The notes beneath the pieces were generated by a model that did not search any database, was not told where the DNA came from, and worked only from the letters and a program-made list of their open reading frames with translations. From contig CALBQR010000030.1 of the NCBI GenBank assembly GCA_937899895.1, forward strand, positions 1-40,165: a stretch of 40,165 nucleotides of DNA, written 5' to 3'. Positions 16,238 through 25,232 of the stretch are shown here, one piece after another. Position 1 is the stretch's first letter, and each line of letters opens with the position of its first letter. Origin of the DNA: an uncultured Alistipes sp. (GTDB lineage: Bacteria; Bacteroidota; Bacteroidia; Bacteroidales; Rikenellaceae). The position numbers and the translations under genes are program-made.

Positions 16238-17035
16238 ATGAAACGCCTTTCTCTGATTGTTTCATTAATGGTGCTGTTTGCGTCGCACTCGGCGAAGGCA
16301 CAGACCACCTTCCAGGATCTTCCTGCGGATTTCCGCGCCAATGGTTTCCCGCAGTTGGTCGAAGATTGCAAAGATGTACTGAAAGCAGCCTATATGGCTC
16401 AAACCAAGCTCGACACACGTTACGACGTCCCGAATTGGGAGGGTTATCCCGTTGAACTGTGGGAGTACTACACAGGTGTCGATGTTAAGAAAAAGGTCAA
16501 AAAACGTGGTTTGGTTTATCTATTGATGCCCTCGCCCGAAAAGCTTGCAACGTGGATTGCAACAACCTGCTGGGAGGTTAAGCATAGTGTCGATACGACC
16601 TACCTGCATTGCATCCGCGACTTTATCAAGTGGCAGTCGGGAGCGCAGTTTGCCGTTGCTGGAGTGGTATATGAGGCTATGTACACTCCCGATTTCTACG
16701 AGCCTTACGTATTCAAAGATGGCGTTACGGTATATGTTTCCGATCAGAATATGGTGCCTGCCGACAAACATTGCACCGACAAACAGTTGGAATTCTATCT
16801 GCACCTTACCAACGAGGACTTGAAGCCGAACACAGGTCGCTATGCACGTATTTGTAGTACCAATCGCGACCAATATTACGCAGCCGGTGGAACGGAGGAC
16901 GTTGGCGACAACGACAAAAATCGCAACCACAAGTGGCTCGAAGTGGTGCGCAAACTCTATCAAGAGGCTTGGAACAGCGATCGCAACCAGCTGATGATCG
17001 CGTGGGCAACGAGCAGCCCCTATATGGTTAAGTAG
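16238..17035 (+). CDS. Secreted protein of unknown function
   Basis: 265 residues starting at ATG 16238, where a signal peptide begins (KRLSLIVSLMVLFASHSAKAQ). A longer frame from 16043 runs inside rarA and has no coding character before the signal. The mature part has no domain I can name. It is rich in aromatic residues (WEGYPVELWEYYTGV, FYEPYVFKDGV) and has several cysteines, so a periplasmic or surface location is likely. It follows rarA closely and ends at the terminator at 17061. Confidence 0.8.
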   Translation: MKRLSLIVSLMVLFASHSAKAQTTFQDLPADFRANGFPQLVEDCKDVLKAAYMAQTKLDTRYDVPNWEGYPVELWEYYTGVDVKKKVKKRGLVYLLMPSPEKLATWIATTCWEVKHSVDTTYLHCIRDFIKWQSGAQFAVAGVVYEAMYTPDFYEPYVFKDGVTVYVSDQNMVPADKHCTDKQLEFYLHLTNEDLKPNTGRYARICSTNRDQYYAAGGTEDVGDNDKNRNHKWLEVVRKLYQEAWNSDRNQLMIAWATSSPYMVK

Positions 17036-17060
17036 GAGAAGATACCTATTTATATAATAA

Positions 17061-17099
17061 TACCGCCCGAAACCTTTGCAGTTTCGGGCGGTACTTTTT
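17061..17099 (+). terminator. Intrinsic terminator
   Basis: TACCGCCCGAAAC (17061-17073) pairs perfectly with GTTTCGGGCGGTA (17081-17093) and is followed by CTTTTT. It ends the plus-strand transcript and may also serve yebC, which converges on it. Confidence 0.9.
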
Positions 17100-17114
17100 G
17101 AGGTGTAGGGCAAA

Positions 17115-17840
17115 TTACTCTTCTGCCTCTGCCATCGTGGTATAAACGTTGGTTACGTCGTCGTCGTCTTCAAGTTTCTCGATCAACTTTTCAAGGCTCT
17201 CGCGCTGCTCGGCAGTAACCTCCTTGGTGTCGGTCGGAATGCGAACGAACTCACCGCTAATGATCTCAAAACCGTTGTCCTCCAAGAACTTCTGAACCTG
17301 ACCGTAAGCATCGAACGGTGCCTCAACGGTGATGTTCGACTCCTCATCAACATCGAGAGCATCAACGCCCAAGTCGATCATCTCCAACTCCAACTCCTCA
17401 GGATCTGCGCCCTTCGTGTTCGAGAATTTGAAGGTGCACTTATGCTCGAACATAAATGCCACACTACCACTTGTACCCAGCGAGCCACCGCACTTGTTGA
17501 AGCAAGCACGTACGTTTGCAACGGTACGGGTGGTGTTGTCGGTAGCAGTCTCAACCAAGAATGCGATACCATAGGGGCCGTAACCCTCATAAACCATCTC
17601 CTTATAGTCAGCCGTATCCTTCGAGATAGCACGCTTAATTGCGCGTTCAACATTCTCCTTGGGCATATTCTCTGCCTTTGCGTTCTGGATCAGCACGCGC
17701 AGACGGGTATTTGCCGAAGGATCGGGACCGCCAGCCTTAACTGCGATTTCGATCTCCTTACCGATTTTGGTAAATACACGGGCCATATTGCCCCAACGCT
17801 TCATCTTGCGCGCTTTGCGATATTCAAATGCACGTCCCAT
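17115..17840 (-). CDS. yebC: YebC/PmpR family protein (TACO1-like)
   Basis: 241 residues covering the three-domain YebC fold. The conserved N-terminus (MGRAFEYRKARKMKRWGNMARVF) is followed by the IGKEIEIAVKAGGPDP and NMPKENVERAIKR motifs. The family is annotated as a DNA-binding regulator, and members of the TACO1 branch aid translation of difficult sequences on the ribosome; the sequence alone does not separate these roles. The C-terminus is highly acidic (EDDDDVTNVYTTMAEAEE). It is divergent from the sua5 gene across a 95-bp region with overlapping promoter-like boxes. Confidence 0.92.
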   Translation of the reverse strand: MGRAFEYRKARKMKRWGNMARVFTKIGKEIEIAVKAGGPDPSANTRLRVLIQNAKAENMPKENVERAIKRAISKDTADYKEMVYEGYGPYGIAFLVETATDNTTRTVANVRACFNKCGGSLGTSGSVAFMFEHKCTFKFSNTKGADPEELELEMIDLGVDALDVDEESNITVEAPFDAYGQVQKFLEDNGFEIISGEFVRIPTDTKEVTAEQRESLEKLIEKLEDDDDVTNVYTTMAEAEE

Positions 17841-17894
17841 AGTTTGTCTGTTTTATCTTATTATTTTATTCTGAATTAGCAGGAAAAGTGAGGG

Positions 17895-17926
17895 CAAAAT
17901 TATAAAATTTTCTAACTTTGCGCAAC
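17895..17926. promoter_or_regulatory. Divergent promoter boxes between yebC and the Sua5 gene
   Basis: A minus-strand -7 box TAATTTTG (17902-17895) has a GTTG 20 bp upstream. A plus-strand -7 box TAACTTTG lies at 17913-17920. The two interleave, so the divergent transcripts may compete for polymerase. The -33 elements are imperfect. Confidence 0.45.
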
Positions 17927-17935
17927 TATTAAGCA

Positions 17936-18520
17936 ATGAATTTCATATTACCCGAAAAAATGAAAGATCAAATAGCTCGCGCCGTACAAGTTCTGCGCAA
18001 CGGAGGATTGATTCTATACCCTACCGACACGGTTTGGGGCATTGGCTGTGATGCCACAAATGCCGAGGCTGTCGATAAGATATACAAGCTCAAAGAGTCG
18101 GTAAATAAGAAGAGTATGATCGTGCTCGTTGGCGACATCGACTCGGTCGGCAGATATGTCAATGGTGCGCCCGCTGTGGCGTGGGATTTGCTCGAAACGG
18201 CGACCTCACCCCTGACATTGATTCTCTCAGGTGCGGCAAACGTGGCCGAGAATCTGGTTCCCGATGAAGGAACACTCGGAGTGCGTGTGCCCGACCACGA
18301 ATTTTGCCGCCAGCTGCTGCATCGATTCGGTCGTCCGATAGTTTCGACCTCGGCAAACATCTCCGGCGAGCCTGCTCCGATCGACTTCGACGGCATATCG
18401 GAGAGGATTCGCAAAGGTGTGGATTTGGTTGTCGATCCCCGTTTTGAGGGTCGCCCGACACGCAAACCATCGTCGATTATCGCTATTGATCAATCGGGAT
18501 TGTTCAAAATAATCCGTTAA
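17936..18520 (+). CDS. Sua5/YciO/YrdC-type threonylcarbamoyl-AMP synthase
   Basis: 194 residues forming a single YrdC domain with GGLILYPTDTVWGIGCDA, KLKESVNKKSMIVLV and PIVSTSANISGEPAP. It is the short form, without the Sua5 C-terminal domain. It makes threonylcarbamoyl-AMP from threonine, bicarbonate and ATP for t6A37 modification of tRNA. YciO-like paralogues are the alternative. It starts a tight group with the thioesterase (7-nt gap) and the symporter. Confidence 0.9.
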   Translation: MNFILPEKMKDQIARAVQVLRNGGLILYPTDTVWGIGCDATNAEAVDKIYKLKESVNKKSMIVLVGDIDSVGRYVNGAPAVAWDLLETATSPLTLILSGAANVAENLVPDEGTLGVRVPDHEFCRQLLHRFGRPIVSTSANISGEPAPIDFDGISERIRKGVDLVVDPRFEGRPTRKPSSIIAIDQSGLFKIIR

Positions 18521-18527
18521 GAGGCCT

Positions 18528-18935
18528 ATGAAGTTCCGTACCACGACCGAAATTCAGAAGCGATTCAACGATATGGATTGCTTTCAGCATATCAACAACG
18601 TCTGCCAGCAGATGTATTTCGATGTAGGCAAGAGCGAATATCTCGCGGCGACATTGAAGGGCAATGCTGCGACAGATCGTATGCGTGTCATAACCGTTGC
18701 GACCAACACTTCGTATATGGCGCAGGTGCGTTTCGACGACCAGACCTACGTTACAACCGAGTGTGAGAAGATTGGCAACAAGAGTTTTACTCTGCTGCAA
18801 CGTATGTACGACCACCGCGACGATAGTGCGCCTATCATTAAGACCGAGAGTCGCTCGGTTATGGTCGCCTTCGACTTCGAGCGACAGGAGTCTGTCGAGT
18901 TGCCCGACGAGTGGCGCGAAAATTTAAGTAAATAA
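18528..18935 (+). CDS. Acyl-CoA thioesterase, 4HBT hot-dog fold
   Basis: 135 residues. The N-terminal motif RFNDMDCFQHINNVCQQMYFD matches the 4-hydroxybenzoyl-CoA thioesterase / YbgC-like pattern, in which the Asp before the His-containing loop is catalytic. The rest is a single hot-dog domain ending in a short polar tail. It hydrolyses acyl-CoA or related thioesters; the substrate is not predictable. It sits between the Sua5 and symporter genes in an apparent operon. Confidence 0.85.
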   Translation: MKFRTTTEIQKRFNDMDCFQHINNVCQQMYFDVGKSEYLAATLKGNAATDRMRVITVATNTSYMAQVRFDDQTYVTTECEKIGNKSFTLLQRMYDHRDDSAPIIKTESRSVMVAFDFERQESVELPDEWRENLSK

Positions 18936-18952
18936 CAAATAGCCAAATAGAT

Positions 18953-20362
18953 ATGGATCTTTTCAACCAGATTATCAATTCGATCAACAATGCGCTGTGG
19001 GGCTATGTGATGATTGCGGCATTGATTGCCTGCGCTCTCTATTTCACAATTCGCACCCGATTCGTGCAGTTCCGCCTTATCGGCGATATGTTCCGACAGC
19101 TCTTCTCGTCGAACAAGACCGAAGGCGAGTCGAAAGGCAAGAAGCGTATCTCATCGTTTCAGGCATTTGCCGTATCATTGGCAAGCCACGTCGGCGTGGG
19201 TAACCTTGCAGGTGTAGCCTCGGCTATCGCGGTCGGCGGCCCTGGTGCAGTCTTCTGGATGTGGGTTATCGCGCTGCTCGGTGCGGCCAACTCGTTTATC
19301 GAGAATACTCTCGCACAGCTCTACAAGGTGCGCGATAAGGATAGCTTCGTGGGAGGTCCGGCATATTACATTACACGCGGTCTGAAATGTCGCTGGATGG
19401 CGATTCTATTCTGCATTTTAACCGTATTGACCTTCGGCTTTGCGTATAACACCGTACAGAGCAACACACTCTGCTCGGCTATGGAGAACGCATTCGGCAT
19501 TAACCATATCTACGTTGGCATCGCTATTACGGTTGGAACATTGATTGTAATCTTCGGCGGCATCCAGCGCATCGCAAAGGTCAGCTCGATCATCGTTCCG
19601 TTTATGGCGATTGGTTATCTGATTTTGGCTCTGTATGTTGTTTTGGCAAACATTACGGTCATCCCCGAAGTGATTTCGATGATCGTCAAAGGTGCATTCG
19701 GCATTGAGCAGGCTCTGGGCGGTACGATTGGCGCAGCTATGATGCAGGGTATCAAACGCGGTCTGTTCAGTAACGAGGCGGGCGAAGGCTCGGCCCCCAA
19801 TGCAGCGGCAACAGCCGATGTATCGCATCCCGTAAAGCAGGGTTTGATTCAGATGCTCGGTGTATTTACCGACACGCTGGTTATCTGCTCTTGCACGGCA
19901 TTTATCATCTTGGTCAGTGACCTGCCCCTTAACGGCTCGCTCGATGGCGTACTGCTGACGCAGGAGGCCCTCTCGGTCGAGATCGGACACGCCGGTCGAG
20001 TATTTATTGCCATTGCAATCTTCTTCTTCGCATTCAGCTCGATCATCGGCAACTACTACTATGGTGAGGCAAATATCGCCTATATCACAAAGAGGCGTTG
20101 GGCAATGCCCCTCTATCGACTGATCGTAGGTGCAATGGTGATGTTCGGTGCAGCAACCAGCCTGCAAACCGTATGGAATATGGCCGACCTGATGATGGCT
20201 TTGATGACACTCTGCAACCTCGTGGCGATTGTTCTGCTCGGTCGTCGCGTGATAATCTTGTTGAACGACTATCTGCATCAGCGTCGCGAGGGCAAAGATC
20301 CCACATTCCGACTCGAAACGGTTAAAGATAAGTTCGACACCGACGGCATCGAGTGTTGGTAA
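18953..20362 (+). CDS. Sodium:alanine/glycine symporter (AGCS family)
   Basis: 469 residues with around ten or more transmembrane helices. Family motifs include VSLASHVGVGNLAGVASAIAVGGPGAVFWMW near residues 75-105, followed by FIENTLAQLYKVR and GGPAYYI. A further motif is GLFSNEAGEGSAPNAAA near 270-286. It imports alanine, glycine or a related small amino acid with sodium across the inner membrane. It follows the thioesterase by 17 nt and is closed by the terminator at 20379. Confidence 0.93.
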   Translation: MDLFNQIINSINNALWGYVMIAALIACALYFTIRTRFVQFRLIGDMFRQLFSSNKTEGESKGKKRISSFQAFAVSLASHVGVGNLAGVASAIAVGGPGAVFWMWVIALLGAANSFIENTLAQLYKVRDKDSFVGGPAYYITRGLKCRWMAILFCILTVLTFGFAYNTVQSNTLCSAMENAFGINHIYVGIAITVGTLIVIFGGIQRIAKVSSIIVPFMAIGYLILALYVVLANITVIPEVISMIVKGAFGIEQALGGTIGAAMMQGIKRGLFSNEAGEGSAPNAAATADVSHPVKQGLIQMLGVFTDTLVICSCTAFIILVSDLPLNGSLDGVLLTQEALSVEIGHAGRVFIAIAIFFFAFSSIIGNYYYGEANIAYITKRRWAMPLYRLIVGAMVMFGAATSLQTVWNMADLMMALMTLCNLVAIVLLGRRVIILLNDYLHQRREGKDPTFRLETVKDKFDTDGIECW

Positions 20363-20378
20363 CAAACTCTATACACAA

Positions 20379-20423
20379 AACGAAAGCGACCTCAATCTTT
20401 TCCGATGAGGTCGCTTTCGTTTC
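20379..20423. terminator. Bidirectional intrinsic terminator
   Basis: A 16-bp arm at 20379-20394 (AACGAAAGCGACCTCA) pairs perfectly with 20405-20420 and is followed by TTTC. It lies between the convergent symporter gene and the minus-strand membrane gene ending at 20440. The AAAA before it gives a short T run in the minus direction too. Confidence 0.88.
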
Positions 20424-20439
20424 TATATTAAATGATGGC

Positions 20440-20727
20440 TTAAACTGCAAACAACGCCGCACCCATACCGAAAATCAGGATACCGAAGAAGGCCATCAGT
20501 GCCAACGTCAGCACTCCGATAATCGTCGCCAAGCAGCCCCAGCGCTTCTCGCCTTCGGGCAGAGGATCCGAAATCAAAGCGGCCAACAAACCGATCAACG
20601 GTGTGAAGATTAAGCTAATAATAAAGGTCCAGCCAAAGCCCAAACGGCGACGGCTACCCAAGATGCCAACCAACGCGCAGAGTGCCGTGCCGGTCAGCAA
20701 ACCGAAAATCAAAAGTAATACTCCCAT
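20440..20727 (-). CDS. Small three-helix membrane protein
   Basis: 95 residues with hydrophobic helices at about 2-22, 31-51 and 65-92, and a short polar link containing DPLPEGEKRWG. I do not recognise a named family. It is the last gene of a minus-strand run, 13 nt after the methyltransferase gene, and ends 17 nt before the shared terminator. Function is unknown. Confidence 0.65.
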   Translation of the reverse strand: MGVLLLIFGLLTGTALCALVGILGSRRRLGFGWTFIISLIFTPLIGLLAALISDPLPEGEKRWGCLATIIGVLTLALMAFFGILIFGMGAALFAV

Positions 20728-20740
20728 ATCTATAAATATT

Positions 20741-21628
20741 TTAACGTTTCATTCGATAATATACGCCGAGTGGTAGCTGCTTACCTGCGCGGTCCTCGAA
20801 ATACAACTCACCAAACTGCTCCTCCGAAGCCGTACCAAATGCCTGACGCACCGCCGATCGAGCCAACATTGCCGACAAACCCATCGAATAGAGATTCAGC
20901 ACCACAAAACCCTTCGGCGACAACAATCGCGCACAGCACTCCAACATCTCCGCGATGTTCTGCTCCAACACCCACTTCTCGCCATCGGGGCCACGACCGT
21001 ATGCGGGCGGATCGAGGATAATGCCGTCGTATTGGCGACCACGTTTAACCTCACGGCGGACAAATTTCAGCGCATCATCGACAATCCAGCGCACTCCGTC
21101 CAAGCCGCTCGCCTCCATATTCTCGCGCGACCACGTAACCACCTGCTTGACCGAATCAACGTGCGTAACCTCGGCACCTGCCGAGCGAGCCGCCAACGTC
21201 GCACCACCCGTATAGGCAAACAGATTGAGCACCTCGGCACGGCCCTTCTCTGCTCGAATTTCAACCACACGATCGCAGATATAGTTCCAATTCTCGGCCT
21301 GTTCGGGGAACAATCCCACGTGCTTAAACGATGTGAGAGCCAGACGCATACGCAGGCGCATCGGTCCGTTAGCATACTCAACAGTCCATCGCGAAGGCAT
21401 TTGCGGTTTCAACTGCCACTCGCCACGCTCCTCGCTACGTGCATCGCGGCGGAACGAGGCATCGGCCATACGTTGCCACTCCGTCTCCGAGAGCGAACGG
21501 TGCCAAATGGCTTGCGGTTCGGGACGACGCGTGATGTAGCGACCAAAGCGTTCGAGCTTCTCGTAATCGCCACAATCGATCAACTCGTAGTCGCTCCACG
21601 TAGGGGTCAAAAGTTCGGGATTCTTCAT
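20741..21628 (-). CDS. Class I SAM-dependent methyltransferase, RlmI-like
   Basis: 295 residues from ATG 21628; an ATG 21 nt upstream overlaps the U32 gene and is less likely. The C-terminal two thirds form a Rossmann-fold methyltransferase. The SAM-binding motif is LNLFAYTGGATLAARSAGAEVTHVD, and the DGIILDPPAYGRGPDGE motif carries the DPPAY loop typical of rRNA methyltransferases. It lacks the PUA domain of RlmI. The likely substrate is 23S rRNA or another RNA. It lies just downstream of the U32 peptidase gene. Confidence 0.85.
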   Translation of the reverse strand: MKNPELLTPTWSDYELIDCGDYEKLERFGRYITRRPEPQAIWHRSLSETEWQRMADASFRRDARSEERGEWQLKPQMPSRWTVEYANGPMRLRMRLALTSFKHVGLFPEQAENWNYICDRVVEIRAEKGRAEVLNLFAYTGGATLAARSAGAEVTHVDSVKQVVTWSRENMEASGLDGVRWIVDDALKFVRREVKRGRQYDGIILDPPAYGRGPDGEKWVLEQNIAEMLECCARLLSPKGFVVLNLYSMGLSAMLARSAVRQAFGTASEEQFGELYFEDRAGKQLPLGVYYRMKR

Positions 21629-21638
21629 ATTTTGTTGT

Positions 21639-23459
21639 TTACTCTTCATAGATCAAATTCATTTGACAACGCTTGCAATCAAACTCCAAGCGATAGCGGA
21701 ACGTACCGTGTTCGATATATAACGGATCGCGCAACTTCGATCCTTCGCGCAGGCACTCACCCAACTCACGGCGCAAGCAGTAACTGCTAAACAGCACTCG
21801 CTCACCGCGCAGGTCCGTACGAGCATCAAGTCCTCGTTCGATTCGCTCAACACCGTGGTCGCGATAGAACTGCTCCGCGAGTCGATTCACCACGTTCCAA
21901 TGGCCATCGAGCTGAACGATTGGTATTCGTGCCGTGCGATCTTCCGTTGCGTAGTGATGTTTGGGGCGGATTGTCGCGCGTCGCGCGGTCAAACGCTCCA
22001 ACGCCTCGCGTCGCAATACGCCCAGCTTCGACAGCGGGACAAAACGTACCTCACCCTCGATTTGCACTCGGTCAATGCGGAAAATCGTATCGCCACTACG
22101 CACCGCCTGCTCGCGCAAAGTTTGCTCCATTCGTTCAAGATTCGACGCGGCATCTAATTGCTCGTCGAGGCGAGCCTCACCCGTATAGCCTTCGCAATCG
22201 GTATAGCGTAGCGCAACACCTTTTGCATCAAAACTGACCATTGCCGTTGCAGGGATCACTCTACGTGTGCGACTGCGATCCAGAGCCAAGCGGAAACGCT
22301 GATCGAAATTGCGATATACCTCTGCACCGCGCGTAATACCCTCAATGCGATTGGGCGTTATGCGACGCCCCTCGACGCTATTGATATTCGTACCCGTAAG
22401 TGCGCCATCAGCAATAAAACACAAACCATCACCTGCCCCAAGTTCAGCCGAACGATCAAGCGTGAATGTACGTGAATCGACACGTGCCACACGACCAACA
22501 TACTCGCCCACAGCCTTCGGAGTATCGAACGACGCCACGCCCGCGCGTTTGCCCTCAAACATATAGCTCGACTCGCCACGCGTGAAACTCTTAGCCGGAT
22601 TGGGCGTAAAATCGGTAACACTCTCCCCCACCGATGAACGTTGCACCGTGGGGCGAGCAGCCAACTCCTCGTCAATTCGGCGGCGATAGTGTGCCACCAC
22701 ATTCTTTATATAGGATATATCTTTCAGTCGGCCCTCAACCTTAAACGAGCATATTCCGTCGTCGATCATCTGCCCGATATGCGACGAGAGATCCAGATCG
22801 CGCACCGAAAGCAGATGTTTGCCACTCTTCAACTTACGCCCTGCGCCATCGGTCAGATCGTAGGTCAATCGGCACGGTTGGCTACACTCGCCACGGTTGC
22901 CACTGCGTGAACTCATTGTGCGGCTCAACATACAACGGCCACTATGACCGACACATATCGCACCGTGAACAAAGCACTCCAATTCAACCCCCGTCGCGGC
23001 ACGAATCGTTTGTATCTGCTCGCGGGTCAATCCACGCTCCAAGATCACACGCGTAAAACCACTCTGCTCCAAAAAACGCACCCATTCGGGCGTCATATTG
23101 CACATCTGGGTCGAGGCGTGCAATTCAACCTGCGGCAAATCCATACGTCGGAATGCCAAATCCTGCACAATCAGCGCATCGACACCAGCCGCAATCACCT
23201 CGCGCGCCGTACGTTCTGCCTCGCGCAACTCCTCATCGTAGATGATCGTATTGAGCGTACAATGCACACGCACACCGTAACGATGAGCATACTCCGCGGC
23301 ACGAGCCAAGTCGTCAATCGAATTACCGGCCGCATAGCGCGCGCCAAAGCGCGGACCTCCCATATAGAGCGCGTCAGCTCCATAATCGACCGCTGCACGC
23401 GCCGTATCATAGTCGCGTGCAGGAGCCAATAATTCGATGGTGTGCATTGCTTTTTTCAT
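21639..23459 (-). CDS. U32 family peptidase-like RNA modification protein
   Basis: 606 residues. The N-terminal U32 domain has the markers APARDYDTARAAVDYGADALYMGG, then HASTQMCN. The cysteine signature includes CFVHGAICVGHSGRCMLS and RGECSQPCR, which in RlhA/TrhP proteins supports an iron-sulfur cluster. A C-terminal extension carries further cysteines (FDCKRCQM). Members hydroxylate rRNA or tRNA, or act as collagenase-like peptidases. The cysteine pattern favours the RNA-hydroxylation branch, but the exact target is uncertain. It follows the YpfJ-like gene by 30 nt. Confidence 0.88.
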   Translation of the reverse strand: MKKAMHTIELLAPARDYDTARAAVDYGADALYMGGPRFGARYAAGNSIDDLARAAEYAHRYGVRVHCTLNTIIYDEELREAERTAREVIAAGVDALIVQDLAFRRMDLPQVELHASTQMCNMTPEWVRFLEQSGFTRVILERGLTREQIQTIRAATGVELECFVHGAICVGHSGRCMLSRTMSSRSGNRGECSQPCRLTYDLTDGAGRKLKSGKHLLSVRDLDLSSHIGQMIDDGICSFKVEGRLKDISYIKNVVAHYRRRIDEELAARPTVQRSSVGESVTDFTPNPAKSFTRGESSYMFEGKRAGVASFDTPKAVGEYVGRVARVDSRTFTLDRSAELGAGDGLCFIADGALTGTNINSVEGRRITPNRIEGITRGAEVYRNFDQRFRLALDRSRTRRVIPATAMVSFDAKGVALRYTDCEGYTGEARLDEQLDAASNLERMEQTLREQAVRSGDTIFRIDRVQIEGEVRFVPLSKLGVLRREALERLTARRATIRPKHHYATEDRTARIPIVQLDGHWNVVNRLAEQFYRDHGVERIERGLDARTDLRGERVLFSSYCLRRELGECLREGSKLRDPLYIEHGTFRYRLEFDCKRCQMNLIYEE

Positions 23460-23489
23460 CGGCGATGATGAGTATTCGGTCTAATCTTT

Positions 23490-24350
23490 TTACAGATCGT
23501 CGTAGTTCATCGAGAACGAATCTCCTCGACTCAAATCACCCGTCTGGTAGCCCTTTTTGAGCCACGTCATACGCTGCTTCGAGGTGCCGTGCGTAAATGA
23601 ATCGGGAACGGTATAACCCTGTGCCTCCATCTGCAAACGGTCATCACCAATCGAGGTGGCAGCATTCAAACCCTCCTCAATATCGCCGTCTTCCAACGAG
23701 CCAAAGCGTTTATCGTCGTAGTGCGCCCAAATACCTGCAAAGAAATCGGCCTGCAATTCCAAACGAACGGTCAGGCGGTTAGCCTCCTTCTCGCTTACGC
23801 GCGAACGCTGTCGCTGCACCTGCTCCAAGATACCGAGCAGATACTGAACGTGGTGGCCCACCTCGTGCGCAATCACATATGCGTATGCGAAATCGCCACC
23901 TGCACGGAGTTGCGACTCCATCTGATCAAAGAACGAAAGGTCGATATAGACCGTCTGATCTGCCGAGCAGTAGAACGGGCCCGTCGATGAGGTTGCGCCA
24001 CCGCAACCCGACTGCACTGCGCCATTGAACAACACCATACGGGGCGGCTGATAGGTGCGACCCATCTCCTTGAAAAGTTCGGTCCACACATCCTCGGTAC
24101 CTGCCAGAATTTGCGATGCAAACTCCGCCAACTTCTCTTCGCGCTCCGTAGGCACATATTCGGTCTGCTCACCGCCAACAATTGCGCCGAGATCGGCATT
24201 CTGCAATACCGACAGCGGATTACCGCCCAACAACCACGTGATCAATCCGGCTACGAGCAAACCGCCCAAGCCCATTTTTGCTGTTCTGCCACCGCCACTC
24301 GCGCGACGATCTTCGACATTCGAGCTGCGTCTTCTACCTGTAAGTTTCAT
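23490..24350 (-). CDS. YpfJ-type neutral zinc metallopeptidase
   Basis: 286 residues with one N-terminal transmembrane helix at about 27-42 (GLGGLLVAGLITWLLGG) and basic residues before it, so the catalytic domain is probably periplasmic. The zincin motif HEVGHHVQ starts at His162, and Glu163 and His166 complete it. The upstream SGCGGATSSTGPFYCSADQTVYID segment is diagnostic of this family. The substrate is unknown. A hairpin lies upstream at 24398, so it may begin a new transcript. Confidence 0.92.
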   Translation of the reverse strand: MKLTGRRRSSNVEDRRASGGGRTAKMGLGGLLVAGLITWLLGGNPLSVLQNADLGAIVGGEQTEYVPTEREEKLAEFASQILAGTEDVWTELFKEMGRTYQPPRMVLFNGAVQSGCGGATSSTGPFYCSADQTVYIDLSFFDQMESQLRAGGDFAYAYVIAHEVGHHVQYLLGILEQVQRQRSRVSEKEANRLTVRLELQADFFAGIWAHYDDKRFGSLEDGDIEEGLNAATSIGDDRLQMEAQGYTVPDSFTHGTSKQRMTWLKKGYQTGDLSRGDSFSMNYDDL

Positions 24351-24397
24351 AATGTATCTTCATTTATTAGTTTTTCTCATTTGAATTTTATTGACGA

Positions 24398-24428
24398 ACG
24401 GCGGACTCGCATTGTTGCGTTCCGCCGT
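24398..24428 (-). terminator. Hairpin after the polyprenol-phosphate mannosyltransferase-like gene
   Basis: ACGGCGGA (24398-24405) pairs with TCCGCCGT (24421-24428), with extra CGC/GCG pairing inside. On the minus strand it is followed by an AT-rich stretch but no clean T run, so termination may be partial. Confidence 0.5.
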
Positions 24429-24457
24429 AGCGTCTATTCATTGTTGGTATTGTCGCT

Positions 24458-25177
24458 TTATGCGCGAGGCTTGATCTTACGCAGACGCAACTTCATCACA
24501 CCAAAGAAGGCCTCGCCAAAGATTGAACTGCTCATCTTCGACTGACCCAAAACGCGGTCGATGAAGATAATCGACACCTCTCGTATCTTAAAGCCAAGCT
24601 TCCACGAGGTATATTTCATCTCGATCTGGAAGCCGTAGCCCTTCATCTCGACCTTATCCAGATCGATGCGCTCCAACACGCGACGCGAGTAGCAAACGAA
24701 TCCCGCCGTAGCATCGTGCACAGGCATTTGCGTTACGGTGCGCACATAGATCGATGCGCAATAGGACATCAGCAGGCGCGACATCGGCCAATTTACCACA
24801 TTGACACCCTGCACATAGCGCGAACCAACAACCACATCGGCACCCTCCTCGGCCGCTGCAATCAGTCGTGGCAGGTCATCGGGATTGTGTGAGAAGTCGC
24901 AGTCCATCTCGATAATATAGTCATAGTCGCGCTCCAAGCCCCAGCGGAAACCTGCCAGATAGGCCGTACCCAAGCCCAATTTACCCTCGCGGCAAAGCAG
25001 ATGCAGGCGATCGGGATAATCCTTCTGACGTTCGCGAACAATGTCAGCTGTACCGTCGGGCGAGCCGTCATCAATAATCAGGATATCGAACGCAACGGGC
25101 AACGAAAAGACCTTGTCGATCATTGCCGAGACATTTTCGCGTTCGTTGTATGTAGGTATCAAAACCAGATTTCTCAT
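24458..25177 (-). CDS. Polyprenol-phosphate mannosyltransferase-like GT2 glycosyltransferase
   Basis: 239 residues of a GT-A glycosyltransferase. IIDDGSPDGT is at 34-43, and the metal-binding DCD lies at 92-94 within EMDCDFSHNPDD. GSRYVQGVNVVNWPMSR and the AGFVCYSRRVLE segment match the dolichyl/polyprenyl-phosphate mannose synthase subgroup. It lacks the C-terminal transmembrane helices of the longer forms. It transfers a sugar, likely mannose, from GDP-sugar to a polyprenyl phosphate at the cytoplasmic membrane face. It lies in the run with another GT2 and an LpxL-like gene, pointing to glycan or lipid synthesis. Confidence 0.9.
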   Translation of the reverse strand: MRNLVLIPTYNERENVSAMIDKVFSLPVAFDILIIDDGSPDGTADIVRERQKDYPDRLHLLCREGKLGLGTAYLAGFRWGLERDYDYIIEMDCDFSHNPDDLPRLIAAAEEGADVVVGSRYVQGVNVVNWPMSRLLMSYCASIYVRTVTQMPVHDATAGFVCYSRRVLERIDLDKVEMKGYGFQIEMKYTSWKLGFKIREVSIIFIDRVLGQSKMSSSIFGEAFFGVMKLRLRKIKPRA

Positions 25178-25232
25178 AGCTTTAATTAGTTTGTACGTTT
25201 CAATAACAAATTTAACAAAATTATGCGAAAAG